Shown: positions 26,710 through 36,188 of the stretch, one piece after another | How the letters are laid out: the number at the start of each line of letters is the position of its first letter | Position numbering within the stretch: the first letter of the stretch is position 1 | Assembly: GCA_963579905.1 (NCBI GenBank) | Contig: CAUZIZ010000025.1 | Location: forward strand, 1 to 44,343 | Direction of reading: 5' to 3' | From: CAUZIZ01 sp963579905 | Lineage (GTDB): Bacteria; Acidobacteriota; UBA6911; RPQK01; JAJDTT01 | DNA length: 44,343 nucleotides | Made by a program: the position numbers and the translations under genes | The notes under the pieces: model-generated | What the model saw: the letters and a program-made list of their open reading frames with translations, nothing else | Databases searched by the model: none | What the model was told of the DNA's origin: nothing

Positions 26710-28650
26710 TCACGATCCGCTTTTCACTTTGGGCGCTTGCACGCCGTCAAACTGCAATAGGAACAGTCCAACACCCAGTCCGCGAAGCAAGATCGTAGCC
26801 GCCTCCCTGCTGACTTTCCCGTCGATTCTCTGACATGTTCTCGACAGGATCATCTTCATCCGAGCAACATCGAGCACCTGTGCTAAGAAGTCTGACCGTT
26901 CAAATTTTTCCAGAGCGATCGCTAACTCAATCTGGCTTGCAGCTATTCGGTGAGCTATATCCGCGGCCTGTTTCCCGCGCAGCGTGTTCAGTCGAACCTT
27001 GGTCGCAGCAGCCCACGCATCGCACGGCGTATGAGCCAACGATCCGTTTTCCCGTAGCCTGAGTACTGTTCATCCGGCACTGAGATACAATACTCAAGCA
27101 GCCGCCTATCAATGGTAGGATCGAAAATCTCGATTCCGTAAAGACCACCATGCTCCGCATACAAATCTCCAACGAGGTTGCGACCCGGTCTTAGAAACTC
27201 GAATCGGGCCTGGCGACCGTCATTCCAATTCCCCGACCAGGTTGGATCGTGTCCCTCGTCCGCCATTCTGGCGGCCAAATCCAATCTCTTCGCAAAATCA
27301 GGATGAATGGCCGAATAGGCATGCCATGGTGGAGAATTGCTGTGGAGTGCAGCCTGCAGACGTCTCGCGCGAACGGCTCGGCGAAGCCATGCGGGGACAA
27401 TAGCAAGTAGGAGGTTGCGTCTCAGCGCGAGGTAGATACAACCGTCGCGCAGTCGATCGAAGAAACCGGGTGAAGCCCTTAGCCCAGTCCACGAAACGCT
27501 GGCATTCCCAAACTGACCGGTCAAGAGAGTTCCAACTCCCCGTTGCCGTGCAGCTCTGCAGTATCTCCGCGATCCAAAAATAGTTCACAGCCGCGTGTCC
27601 TGCTGCATCGTGTGCAGCCAGCATCTCGTGAACCCCGTCCAGGGGCGTTACATCGCGAGCCTCGATATAGTTGACGTCAATGTTCCCAGCTTGTCGACTG
27701 GTGACACTGATGTAGGCTGATTCGTCACCAAATCGACCGGGACCCACAACTTCTCGTGTGTCGAAGATTGGGACGAAACTGTAGACCGCTAGACGCTGAC
27801 CCTCCGCTCGGAGTTCGCGCGCCGCCAACGCACACACCGACCCAGAGTCCAATCCGCCGCTTAGCGATGCTGCGACCGGGAAATGGCTACGCAGACGGAA
27901 GCGTACCGCCTCGGTGTAAATCTCCAGGAATCTCTCGACATAGTCATCGTCCGACTTCAATCTGACTTCCGGAGTTTCCTTCAAATACCAGTATCGCCAA
28001 ACATCAACTTTGTCCCGCGTGACGACCATCGCATGTGCCGGCGGCAACCGCATAACCCCTGAGTACTCGGTCTCTGGCCCATGCGCCGACCAGCTCACGA
28101 GTGTCTGGGAAATTCGCAGCTCGTTCAATCGTCGAGGGACGCGGGGCAAGGCGAGAAGTGCTGCCTTCGACGAGGCAAAGGCAAAGTAATCGGCATCCTG
28201 GTAGTAGTAAAATGAAGTGTTGCCATGGTGGTCCCGTGCAAGGAACAGTTTCTGATCGCGACGATCCCAGATCGCAAACGACCAATCGCCCGGAAAATGG
28301 TCGGGACAAGTGCAGCCCCAACGAAGATAAGCCCGCTCAATCAGCTGACTGTCCGTCAGCTCAGAGCGCTCGCCGGGGTCAACATTTAACTCACGAAAGA
28401 GATCTTCTCGATTATTGATCCGCGCCTCCGCGGTCAGCATAAAACTGCCGTCGGATCCCTCGCGCGGCAACTTCTCCCTTACAGCCTCGGGGGTGTTAAA
28501 GAGCAGCAATTGTCCAAGGCCAATGCCACGGTCAATCCAGATAGCCGACCGATCCGGGCCCCACGTCGCCATCTCCTGGCGCATCGAGTTCAACGACTGC
28601 GGCTCGACATCGGCCCCGCTCATATCGAGAATTCCAAAAATCGCGCTCAT
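26710..28650 (-). CDS. Asparagine-synthetase-like lasso cyclase, copy 3 (two frameshifts)
   Basis: An AsnB-type protein of about 645 aa. The glutaminase-like domain starts MSAIFGILD and lacks the Cys nucleophile. ATP-binding SGGLDSG is at residues 264-270. The frame changes near 27551 (an extra base; the corrected sequence reads EILQAARQRGVGTLLTGQF) and near 27000 (a missing base; corrected MRGLL then KVRLNTLRGKQAAD), and ends LLRGLGVGLFLLQFDG. It closely resembles the pseudogene at 12344-14291. Its 3' end is 5 bp from the end of precursor 2 on the opposite strand, and it is divergent from the PqqD-like gene. It may be functional if the indels are sequencing errors. Confidence 0.82.
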
Positions 28651-28708
28651 GGTGAAAAAGGTGAATAAAACATCTGGAGCCAGCTCGATAGTTCACGATA
28701 CCCTCACC

Positions 28709-28714
28709 TATAAT
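28709..28714 (+). promoter_or_regulatory. Possible -10 box (TATAAT) before the PqqD-like gene
   Basis: A perfect TATAAT lies in the 115-bp divergent region between the cyclase and PqqD-like genes, about 52 bp before the plus-strand start. No good -35 hexamer is found at 16-18 bp, so the call rests on the -10 alone. Confidence 0.3.
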
Positions 28715-28765
28715 AGGATTCCCATCTGAATCGGCCAATGCCGTGGGGTTCCCCTATACTTCTAA

Positions 28766-29072
28766 ATGACAACCGAAAGAACCGGTGCCATTACGATGGA
28801 AACAGTCATCTGTCAGACAAACAGCCACGTGTCTGCAAACGTCGACGGTGAAATTGCCATCTTGAGTATCGAGAATGGAAACTATTATCTACTCAACGAC
28901 GTTGCGAGCCGCATATGGAACAGCGTCGTAGCAGCCGACCAGGCTGACGGATGTATGTTCGTCAATCGTCGCTGCATATGAGGTGAGCCAGGACGATTGT
29001 ATTTTGGACACACTTCGGCTGGTGCGCGAGATGCTGGAGTACGGGTTGCTTGAAGTCAGAGAGACGAATTAG
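28766..29072 (+). CDS. PqqD family protein / lasso B1 leader-binding protein (one frameshift)
   Basis: The fold is that of the RiPP recognition element: SANVDGEIAILSIENGNYYL, LNDVASRIWNSV, then after a shift near 28941-28955 IVAAYEVSQDDCILDTLRLV and EMLEYGLLEV, ending at TAG 29070-29072. Such B1 proteins bind the Tyr-x-x-Pro part of the lasso leader and deliver the precursor to the B2 peptidase. Corrected length is about 101 aa. A second start (ATG at 28796) would remove ten residues and fits family length better. No B2 gene follows: the next gene is a converging oxidoreductase. Confidence 0.85.
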
Positions 29073-29142
29073 GCCAGCTTGAATTCGAAGGTCGGATGAG
29101 GGATAGGCCTGATATCTGTTTCGATCTGTCCAATGCTCGCCT

Positions 29143-30438
29143 TTACAACGACCAGGGTTCCCGGTATTCCTTGGTCAGGAACCGGTTGGCATCGGAATAA
29201 TTGGTGATGGTCTCGCTCTCGGGATCGAATTCCAGCACCCCTCCCGCTCGGTAGGCCGCCTCGCCCAGGTGGACCAGGGCACAGGTGCTGTGGACTTGCT
29301 GTGCCGGCGCGCTCGGCTGTTTTCGTGTCCGAACACAATCCAGAAAGTTCAACAGGTGTTGGGGTGTCCCCGATGTCTCCGGTCTCCCCGCATTCCCGGC
29401 CCCTTCTCTTCCTTCCTGCCCAGGTAGACCTGAAAGAAGCCCCGTCGGGAGAAGACCATGAAACCCTCGGTTCCATAGAAGGCGTTACCGCTGTCCACAC
29501 CGTAGCTTCCATAGGGGGTCCAGGCTCGATCCTCATAGAGAAGAACTTTCCCTTCCCGAAAGTGATACGCCACCATCATGTTGTCCGGGAACTCGCGCTC
29601 GACGCCTTCCAGATGGACGCTGCTTCCATGAGCCGTGATCCGCACCGGGTGGGTCTCCGGACTCAATCCAAAGTGCGCCAGGTCCAGGGCGTGGACCCCA
29701 GTCCCCGCCGATGTCGCCGTTGCCGTAGTCGCGGTACCAGTTCCAATTCCCATGAAATCGGTTGGGGTTGAAGGGCCGCTTGGGCGCCGGACCCAGCCAG
29801 AAATCGTAGTCGACACCGGGGGGCTCGGGAGCGTCAGGGACGGACTGCCTATGGCGGTGCTGCTGCAAATTCCAGGCCTTTGCCATCTTGATCTCGCCGA
29901 TGACACCCGAATCCAGAACCTCCCGGGCCCGAGCCGTGACCTGACTGGAGCGCATCTGGGTCCCGTGCTGGACGATTCGATTGGTCTCCTTGGCCACCTC
30001 CACCAACAACCTTCCCTCCCTGAACACATGGGAACCCGGCTTCTCAAGATAGACATCCTTGCCGGCACGAAGCGCTGGGACAGCCATGTGAACGTGCCAG
30101 TGATGCGGCGTCGCGACTATCACAGCGTCGACGGACGGGTCGTCCAGAATCTGCCGGAAGTCCTTCACGCCTCGGGGACGCTTGCCCGTAGCCTGGAATA
30201 CCCTTTCCTGCTCCCTATCCAGCATGCTCTGGTCGATATCACAGAGGGCGACGCACCTAGCGCCCGGTGCGCCCAGGAGTCGATCAACGTGCCCGCGGCC
30301 CATGCCTCTCAACCCCACTACAGCCACCGCGACGCGGTCGTTCGCCGAGACCGTACGAGCGTAGCTGGGACGAGGACACACTCCACCAGTACCCAGGGAA
30401 GATCCCAGGATAAAATGACGGCGGGATAGTCCCTTCAT
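29143..30438 (-). CDS. Gfo/Idh/MocA family oxidoreductase, Tat-exported (two homopolymer frameshifts)
   Basis: A Tat leader (GLSRRHFILGSSLGTGG) precedes a Rossmann domain (VAVAVVGLRGMGRGHVDRLL), VIVATPHHWHVHMA and DVYLEKPGSHV. After an extra base in a C4 run (29703-29706) the frame continues TGVHALDLAHFG. A missing base at the G4 run (29361-29364) leads to the final part (LLNFLDCVRTRKQPSA to KEYREPWSL). Corrected length is about 432 aa, normal for the exported subfamily. Its ATG overlaps the stop of the isomerase gene (ATGA), so the pair is translationally coupled. Both indels lie in homopolymers and are probably sequencing errors. Confidence 0.88.
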
Positions 30439-31547
30439 GCTCTTTCTCTCCCCGCGGATCGCCTCCTGTCCTCTGCCTCAGACTCTACCTCCTGGATCAG
30501 CCTCTGGAGGTTCGCGTAGTTGGTCCGCATGGCATCTTCCTTGGTTCCACCAACCGGGGTGAAGTGGGTAGAAAGCGACAGAACGGCATCGGAGCGATGC
30601 GCCCGTAGATTGCGGAGCACTCCTGGATAGTCCACGTCACCCGTACCCAGCGGTCGGTACTCGAACTTGAGACGCAGGCCGTCGCTGACATGGAGATCCT
30701 TGAGATGAAGGCCGTGCAAATGAGGCCGGACGTTGTTGAACCCGGCCGTGGAGACGTCCCATTCACCCGAATTGAAGTTGTCGGCCGGACCCCACATGAC
30801 CTTGAGTCTCCGGGAACCGACGGCTTCCACCAGCCGCCGAAAGTTACCCGTAGTGTTGGTATAGTTCCAGGGCATCATGGAGAGGGCCACGTCCACCTTA
30901 TGCTTCTCCGCCTCTTCTGCGACCAGGGTGAAGGCGGCAACCCACTTCTTCATGTCCACCTCGGCGATGTAGCCGCCTCGCGTCAACCAGCGCATGCCCC
31001 AGGTAGGCTTGCCAGCTGAGTACTCTCCGGGCCAAGCGAAGGTAAACGCCCCTACCGCTCCGACTCCGATGCGGGAAGCAATCTTCATGCAGCGAACCAA
31101 TTCAGCCAGATCCTTTTGAAACCGCTCGTTGGCAGTAGGATTATCCTTATCCAATTCGGTGAGGTGGATGTGTTTGAAGCTGGATCCTGCACTCAAGAGG
31201 AAGATCTCTAGACCTTGCCTCTGAACCCGCTGGGCCATTCGATCGGCCTCGGCGTCGCTCAATTCGGCAATCTCCGCCTCCTGGTAGAGCCGATTGACCC
31301 AGACCGACTCGACTCCGATCTCCTTAGCCTTGGCCAGGGCCTGGTCGAAGGGTAGCTGAAGCTCTGGCAGATACATACCCAACTTGAAGCGATAGCTATC
31401 GTTGACCGATCCGGCTGGCACAGGCTCATTTACCCGAATTCTAACGCCAGCCGCCGGTTGGCCCTTGGTATTCCGAGACGCCAGAAGATAGGCTGCCGCA
31501 CCCGCAAAGGCGGATCGTAGCGTTCGAAGAAAGCTTCTTCTTTCCAT
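30435..31547 (-). CDS. Sugar phosphate isomerase/epimerase-like TIM-barrel protein, Tat-like exported
   Basis: A 370-aa xylose-isomerase-like TIM barrel. The leader ERRSFLRTLRSAFAGAAAYL resembles a Tat signal. Barrel landmarks include KLGMYLPELQLPFDQALAKA, VALSMMPWNYTNTTGNFRRL, KVMWGPADNFNSGEWD, HGLHLKDLHVSDG and RPLGTGDVDYPGVLRNL, giving the usual Glu/Asp/His metal-site pattern in part. Family members isomerise or epimerise sugars; some act with Gfo/Idh/MocA partners on 3-keto-glycosides. Overlap by four bases with the downstream oxidoreductase gene, and export of both, suggest one periplasmic pathway. The substrate is not known. Confidence 0.9.
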   Translation of the reverse strand: MERRSFLRTLRSAFAGAAAYLLASRNTKGQPAAGVRIRVNEPVPAGSVNDSYRFKLGMYLPELQLPFDQALAKAKEIGVESVWVNRLYQEAEIAELSDAEADRMAQRVQRQGLEIFLLSAGSSFKHIHLTELDKDNPTANERFQKDLAELVRCMKIASRIGVGAVGAFTFAWPGEYSAGKPTWGMRWLTRGGYIAEVDMKKWVAAFTLVAEEAEKHKVDVALSMMPWNYTNTTGNFRRLVEAVGSRRLKVMWGPADNFNSGEWDVSTAGFNNVRPHLHGLHLKDLHVSDGLRLKFEYRPLGTGDVDYPGVLRNLRAHRSDAVLSLSTHFTPVGGTKEDAMRTNYANLQRLIQEVESEAEDRRRSAGRERA

Positions 31548-32192
31548 GCTTAGTCTCCTTGATTCGAGTAGTGAACCCTACTCGCTTGGCTCTGAACTAG
31601 CGACCCCTTGGTCAAGAAAAAATTCACAGACTGATCAAGTTTCCTGCCTCGGCGTGGTGTAGTTTCCAAAGAGACCGCTTCAGGGGTCTGGCGCGAATGC
31701 GTATTAGAACCCGGCCTTCAGGCCGAGGTCAGCTGCGACGCCATCCCTCCGGAGGGCTTTCAAGGTCCTTCTCGAACCGCGGCTTTAGCCATCGTCGACC
31801 CGGAGCCTGGCTGAAGCCTGTACTCGAGAAGCCCGCTAAAGCAGGCTCCGGCATCTGCTTTCTCGCCCACCCGGCCCTGAAAGAACTGGTCTATTACGCT
31901 TCGCTCCAGGCCGCTGAAGCGGCCTCCTTGAACGGGACACATCCCCCGAAGGTCAGCGTTCCTCGGCGGTATGAGGTCGCTCGCTACATATAGCAAGCGA
32001 CCTCATACCGCGGACATCAGAGGTCAACCCCAACGGGGTGCGATGAGCCGGGGTATACTTTCAGCCCCAGGCGTCAGCACGACCTCTACCCTTGTTCTCC
32101 CAAGGTCCCGAGACTTTCTCTTGTATTCCACAACTTGACCAGCCTGTGCACTTTTCATCGACCTAGGAACTCTAGACTTCCAGGACGACCAC
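31548..32192. other. Noncoding interval with clustered short stem-loops
   Basis: No gene is credible in this 645-bp gap. From about 31706 to 32011 it contains successive short inverted repeats such as CGGCCTTCAGGCCG, GCCGCTGAAGCGGC and GCCCGCTAAAGCAGGC, and then a strong hairpin. Open frames here on both strands translate these repeats and have no protein character. It separates the isomerase operon from the glycosidase gene. Confidence 0.6.
31966..32011 (-). terminator. 21-bp hairpin, possible terminator or REP end
   Basis: The arms GCGGTATGAGGTCGCTCGCTA (31966-31986) and 31991-32011 are complementary except at one position, with a four-base loop. In a minus-strand transcript the mismatch becomes a G-U pair. 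It lies about 180 bp after the stop of the minus-strand glycosidase gene. No U tract follows, so termination is uncertain. Confidence 0.4.
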
Positions 32193-34416
32193 CTAGTGCA
32201 ACTCCACCCTGGGAACCCTGACGGAGTTGCCCTTCACCTCCAAACTCTGTCCGCTCAGGGGCATTCTTGCCGAACGCGGCTTGAAGTCGTTGCAGCGAAT
32301 CATCACATCGTGGATGGGTAATACCTCCTCCAGGTAGAAGAAAGCACGAAGCTGCTGCCTGCTGAGGGAGAGCGGGAGGTTGGGCGTGGGATTATTTAGG
32401 AGGTGCACATAAAGATGACCAGGTTCAGGAAGAAAGGCCGTCATCTCGATGGCTCGAGGCGCCTCCAGCTCCAGCGGGAGCCAAGCTCGGGCGGCCAGGT
32501 CCGCTACGAACCGCTTCAGCATCGGGTGCGGATTGTGGAGATAGCCGCTGCCCACATCGGCGCTGATGTAGATGGCCTTTCCCTTGCCATGCTGGTTGAT
32601 AGTCACTGCCGGCTCTCCGAAATCGTACTCGGCCTCTAAATCAAAGCGGTCCAGCGGACGCTCACCTCCGAGGCTGGAGCGCGTGGCGAGGACTTGAGCC
32701 GTCGTGGTCTTTATCGCCGATTCTTCGGCCACACAGCTAACCAGGTATCCCAACCTCTCGAGGGAAGAATCGTGGGGAACGTAGTTGACGCAGCCAGCTT
32801 CCCTGCCCTTTCCGGATCCTCGATACTCGACCCCCAGGACACGGGACAGCCTCAGGTTCTCCCGCTTCCCCCCTAGCTCGTCGTAGGGGGAGGTCTCATG
32901 GGTGGCGATCGGCAGAACACCTTCCTCGACGAAGTACCCCACGGCATCACACTGCTCCTGGGAGAGACAGGTGCTGTTGGATAGGACCAAAGTCCGGTAT
33001 GAGCTCGGGTGCTCTTGATCCAGTTGGCTGTCGAAGAGCACATCAACCAGGAAATGGGACTGGTTGAGCATCTGGTAGGCGCCCATCGCAGGCTTGAGCC
33101 GAACCTCTCTGTAGTCGGGCACGAAGCGGGCGGGACGGTAGAAGTCCCGGGTCTGCTGGGAACAGTGGAGCGCTGCGTATTTGACCGTCTCTCCTCCCAT
33201 GTACTCCTCGCGGCGCCGGATCTCCCTGCTGATGTCCTTGAGCAGCTGAGCCCTCAGCGACATCGGGCCGTCGAACATTCCGTAGACCGCAGCTCCCCCC
33301 TTGGCGAGTCCGGCCAAGCCATGAAGCGTCGGGGTAAAACGCTCCGGGTAGGGAGCAGAGGAGGTCACACACTCGGCCAGCTCCTGGAGCACATGCCTCC
33401 AGACGCAAAAGGGAGAGCCATGGGCGCGGCCCAATTTGGCCAGAAAACCCGATTCCCTCACCGAACGGTGGGTCTCAATGAAGAAGTACGCCCCTACCTT
33501 CTCCAGGCCCAGGGGGTTCAAGGGGTGCCCGTCGGTCCAGTCGCTGGTGGGTCGCGCGTAATAGTGAAAATCCAGGACCGATTCGGGATACCTGGACCTG
33601 ATGGTCAGGGTCAGATGGTGAAAAAGGCCCGCAGCTTCTCCGCGCGCCAGTTGACAAAACGGCGGAAAGTAAGTGAGTCGAAGTCTACCTTGGTCGGGAT
33701 CTTAAGTCCGGTTTCTTCTCCAAAGAGAGCCTTACAGTAGTCGCAGCAGCAAGAGGGATGGAAGGGACGGCTGTCGTGCGGTCCCCAGTTGGTGTCGTCG
33801 AAATAGAACCCGTCTAGATCCAGATAGTCCAAAAACTCGGTCAGATAATGGGGCAGCCAATCGCGGAAGGGCGAATTGAAGCAAAACCATCCCTGGTTTT
33901 CAGGAGGGTCTGACCATTGTCCAACATCCGGATGAGCCACTCCGGACGAAGCTTCTTCAAGGGTTTGTTGAAGCTGATGGGATAGTAGGTCAGAACCAGG
34001 ATTCCCCGCTCGTGGCACAGCTCCAGGAAGCGCGGTAGCCGGTCCCGGTGGACATCCGGGTGAGGCGGCAGCATCTTCGATGGGTAACGAGGAGTTCCTC
34101 GATTCTAGCTAGCGGCCACCACCTGCATCTCGACTCCAGCCTGGTGAAGCAGATCTGCATACTGCTCTACCGACATCCCAACCGGTGGATACTGAGGCTG
34201 GACACAGCTCAGATAATTTTCTAACCGGACCAGGCGTCTCTCGTAGGGCTTCTCCCGGCGCCTCTGAGCGGTAGAACCCACTCGCTTGACTCGCCAATTG
34301 ACACCGAGGGCAGGCTGGTTCACCAGAACAGCGGAAGAGACAGCGAGGCCGAAATCCCTCCGACTGATGGCAGCAGAGCACGGCGGATGGATCCGGGGAG
34401 AATTAGAATTCTTCAT
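32193..34416 (-). pseudogene. Tat-exported glycosidase-like TIM-barrel protein, broken by one stop and two frameshifts
   Basis: The pieces join into one protein of about 740 aa. A Tat leader (SRRDFGLAVSSAVLVN) is followed by an in-frame TAG at 34105-34107 (VVAAS-stop-NRGTPRYPSK). The barrel continues (GILVLTYYPISF), shifts frame near 33881-33900, and reads LDLDGFYFDDTNWGPHDSRP with a CCCDYC motif. It shifts again at the A5 run near 33621-33625, and ends with a long glutamine-amidotransferase-like/beta domain. It resembles hypothetical glycoside hydrolase GHL6 with a beta-galactosidase-trimerisation-like domain. Start ATG 34416 has GGAG seven bases upstream. The frameshifts may be sequencing errors; the TAG is harder to dismiss. 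Confidence 0.72.
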
Positions 34417-34767
34417 GAGATGCTCCACACCTGCCTGGGATTCTGGACAAGAAGAGCAACCGGGTGTCCTATCTAACCCAATCCCGACTCGTCCGGGAAC
34501 AGGCTGCCCAGACCAACAAAGCTAGGCAACAAAAAAACTCTTGTCAAGGCGCAGGCCGTTGGGGGACGACAAGAGCGTAACTTCAGGCTTCTATGGCTCG
34601 AACGGCTGGCAGGAGACCTGCGCTACGCCTGACCCAAAGTTTCCTTGTAAAGGATCCGGCTCCCAGCTAATGGAGCACTCACCCGTACGATGGGCTCCTG
34701 CCCGTCGAGGACACCGACGGGCAGGAGTACCCGTCCTACAAACGTCACTCGGCTACGGACCAACTCA
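34417..34767. other. Noncoding interval with a 13-bp-arm hairpin
   Basis: This 351-bp gap carries the hairpin at 34695-34727. Its flank on the minus strand (GTAGGACGGGTACTCCTGCC) is a REP-like sequence. Nothing else supported is seen. Confidence 0.5.
34695..34727. repeat. REP-like hairpin
   Basis: Perfect arms CTCCTGCCCGTCG (34695-34707) and CGACGGGCAGGAG (34715-34727) with a seven-base loop lie 41 bp beyond the stop of the M19-like gene. There is no T tract. It may protect 3' ends or be a REP element. Confidence 0.75.
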
Positions 34768-36078
34768 CTAGCTTTCGTTGGCCTGAAAGACCCGAAGGAA
34801 GTTGGCACCCAGGATCTTTCCGATCTGCTCCTCGGTGTACCCTCGCTCCAGCATCCCACTGACCAGCTCATGATAGATCCAGATATAGTCTTCTCTGTTC
34901 ATGTCGATGTCTGTGCCAATGCCCACGTGGTCGATGCCGATCACCCCGACGATGTAGTCGAGATGCTCCAGCGTACCTTCCACGTTAGAGACCGATGACA
35001 TCATGCCCGATCGGGACTCGATCTTCAGGAGGGGGGAAGGAGGATCTAGTCCCAGGACCTTGCGGGCCTCCAGGTTGGCCGTCTGGCTGCGGAGAATAGC
35101 CGCAAGTTGGAAAGGATCGGTGTACTTTTCCAAGAAATACTTGTGGATCTGCATCGTCGTCGTCCAGGCGCCGGTAGCTCGGATCGGTTCCATGAGCTTA
35201 GGGTCATAGTAGGCCCCTACGCCAATCATCCCTCCGTTCTTGGCCAGGGCCCTGAGCATGTCATCGGTAAGATTTCGGACCGCGTCCACCACCGACCTGG
35301 CTCCTGAGTGGGAGGCGATGATGGGCTTGCTGGACGCCTCGATGGTATCCCAGAAAGTCTGGTCCGAGGCATGGGACACATCCACCAGAATCCCCAAACG
35401 GTTGCATTCACGCACGACCTCAATGCCAAAGTCTTCCAGTCCGAGGTCCTCATCATCCAGAATCGCCGAGCACGAATCGGCCCAGGGGGTGGCGAAGCCG
35501 TGCGCCAATTCCAGCCTTCGGAGGCCCAGCCGGTGGTAAATACGCAAGGTTGCCAGATCATCGACAACCGCGCCGCTGTCCACACCGAGTAGAAGGGCCA
35601 GTCTGCCTTCCGAGCGCAACCTCTCCAGATCGCCGGCCGAACGGGCGAATCCTACCCGATCGCTATTCCTGGCCACGACCTCGTGCACGGCGTCTATTTC
35701 CCAGAGAAAGCGCTTGGTGGCCGCCGCTCCGCTGAAGACGCTGAGAGCGAGCGGCTTACCCGGCTCCGGGGAGGTATAGAGGTAGGGGCTAAAATCCCGC
35801 ACCACGACGGGTTCGGTAATGGTTCCCACGCCCAGTCCCGCTACATCAAAGCCCGCCTCCACCAGAGCTGAAGGGTCAAAGGGCGTCTCCGGCTCCTCGG
35901 GAAAGCGGAAAAAGCGGGTCGTCACCGCAGGATCGACAACCATATACCGCTTCAGGATCTCTGCCACAGGATCGGCCTGGAGTGACGAGGAAGGAGCGCT
36001 GGAACAGCCTAGATAACTAAAGAGAAGGACCAGGACGGTTAGTGCTCCGATTGTAATCGGGGTCCAGAGAGATCGCAT
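34768..36078 (-). CDS. M19 membrane-dipeptidase-like lipoprotein, paralog A
   Basis: A 436-aa protein with a lipoprotein signal (VLVLLFSYLGC, Cys about residue 25). It follows the M19 (renal dipeptidase) fold: LRIYHRLGLRRLELAHG, FGIEVVRECNRLGILVDVSH, ASHSGARSVVDAVRNL, MIGVGAYY and IGIDHVGIGTDIDMN. The two His of the second zinc site (VSH, ASHS) are kept. The N-terminal His-x-Asp of the first site is absent: the segment reads VVDPAVTTRFFRF, where the family has D-G-H-N-D. The bridging Glu seems to be Asp (GVDSG). So peptidase activity is doubtful. The gene is divergent from paralog B, 110 bp away between starts. Confidence 0.88.
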   Translation of the reverse strand: MRSLWTPITIGALTVLVLLFSYLGCSSAPSSSLQADPVAEILKRYMVVDPAVTTRFFRFPEEPETPFDPSALVEAGFDVAGLGVGTITEPVVVRDFSPYLYTSPEPGKPLALSVFSGAAATKRFLWEIDAVHEVVARNSDRVGFARSAGDLERLRSEGRLALLLGVDSGAVVDDLATLRIYHRLGLRRLELAHGFATPWADSCSAILDDEDLGLEDFGIEVVRECNRLGILVDVSHASDQTFWDTIEASSKPIIASHSGARSVVDAVRNLTDDMLRALAKNGGMIGVGAYYDPKLMEPIRATGAWTTTMQIHKYFLEKYTDPFQLAAILRSQTANLEARKVLGLDPPSPLLKIESRSGMMSSVSNVEGTLEHLDYIVGVIGIDHVGIGTDIDMNREDYIWIYHELVSGMLERGYTEEQIGKILGANFLRVFQANES

Positions 36079-36188
36079 TCGGACTCCTTTGCTTGGGTGC
36101 GGAAGTATAGCATCAGCACTGCCGATCGTTTACCATGGACACCGCTTTTCTTCCGGGTCTGCGGGTTATGCCAAAGAGGTGCGTTCGA

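Noticed and set aside
31760..31996. Minus-strand ORF of 78 codons
   Set aside because: It translates the stem-loop cluster and has no protein-like conservation signal.
12344..34107. Reassigned stop codons (TAG or TGA read as sense)
   Set aside because: TAG and TGA terminate intact genes here (for example the exported Gfo/Idh/MocA gene and higA with TAG), so the in-frame stops are mutations or errors.
34623..34871. Minus-strand ORF overlapping the M19-like gene end
   Set aside because: It covers the REP-like hairpin and the 3' end of the real gene in another frame.
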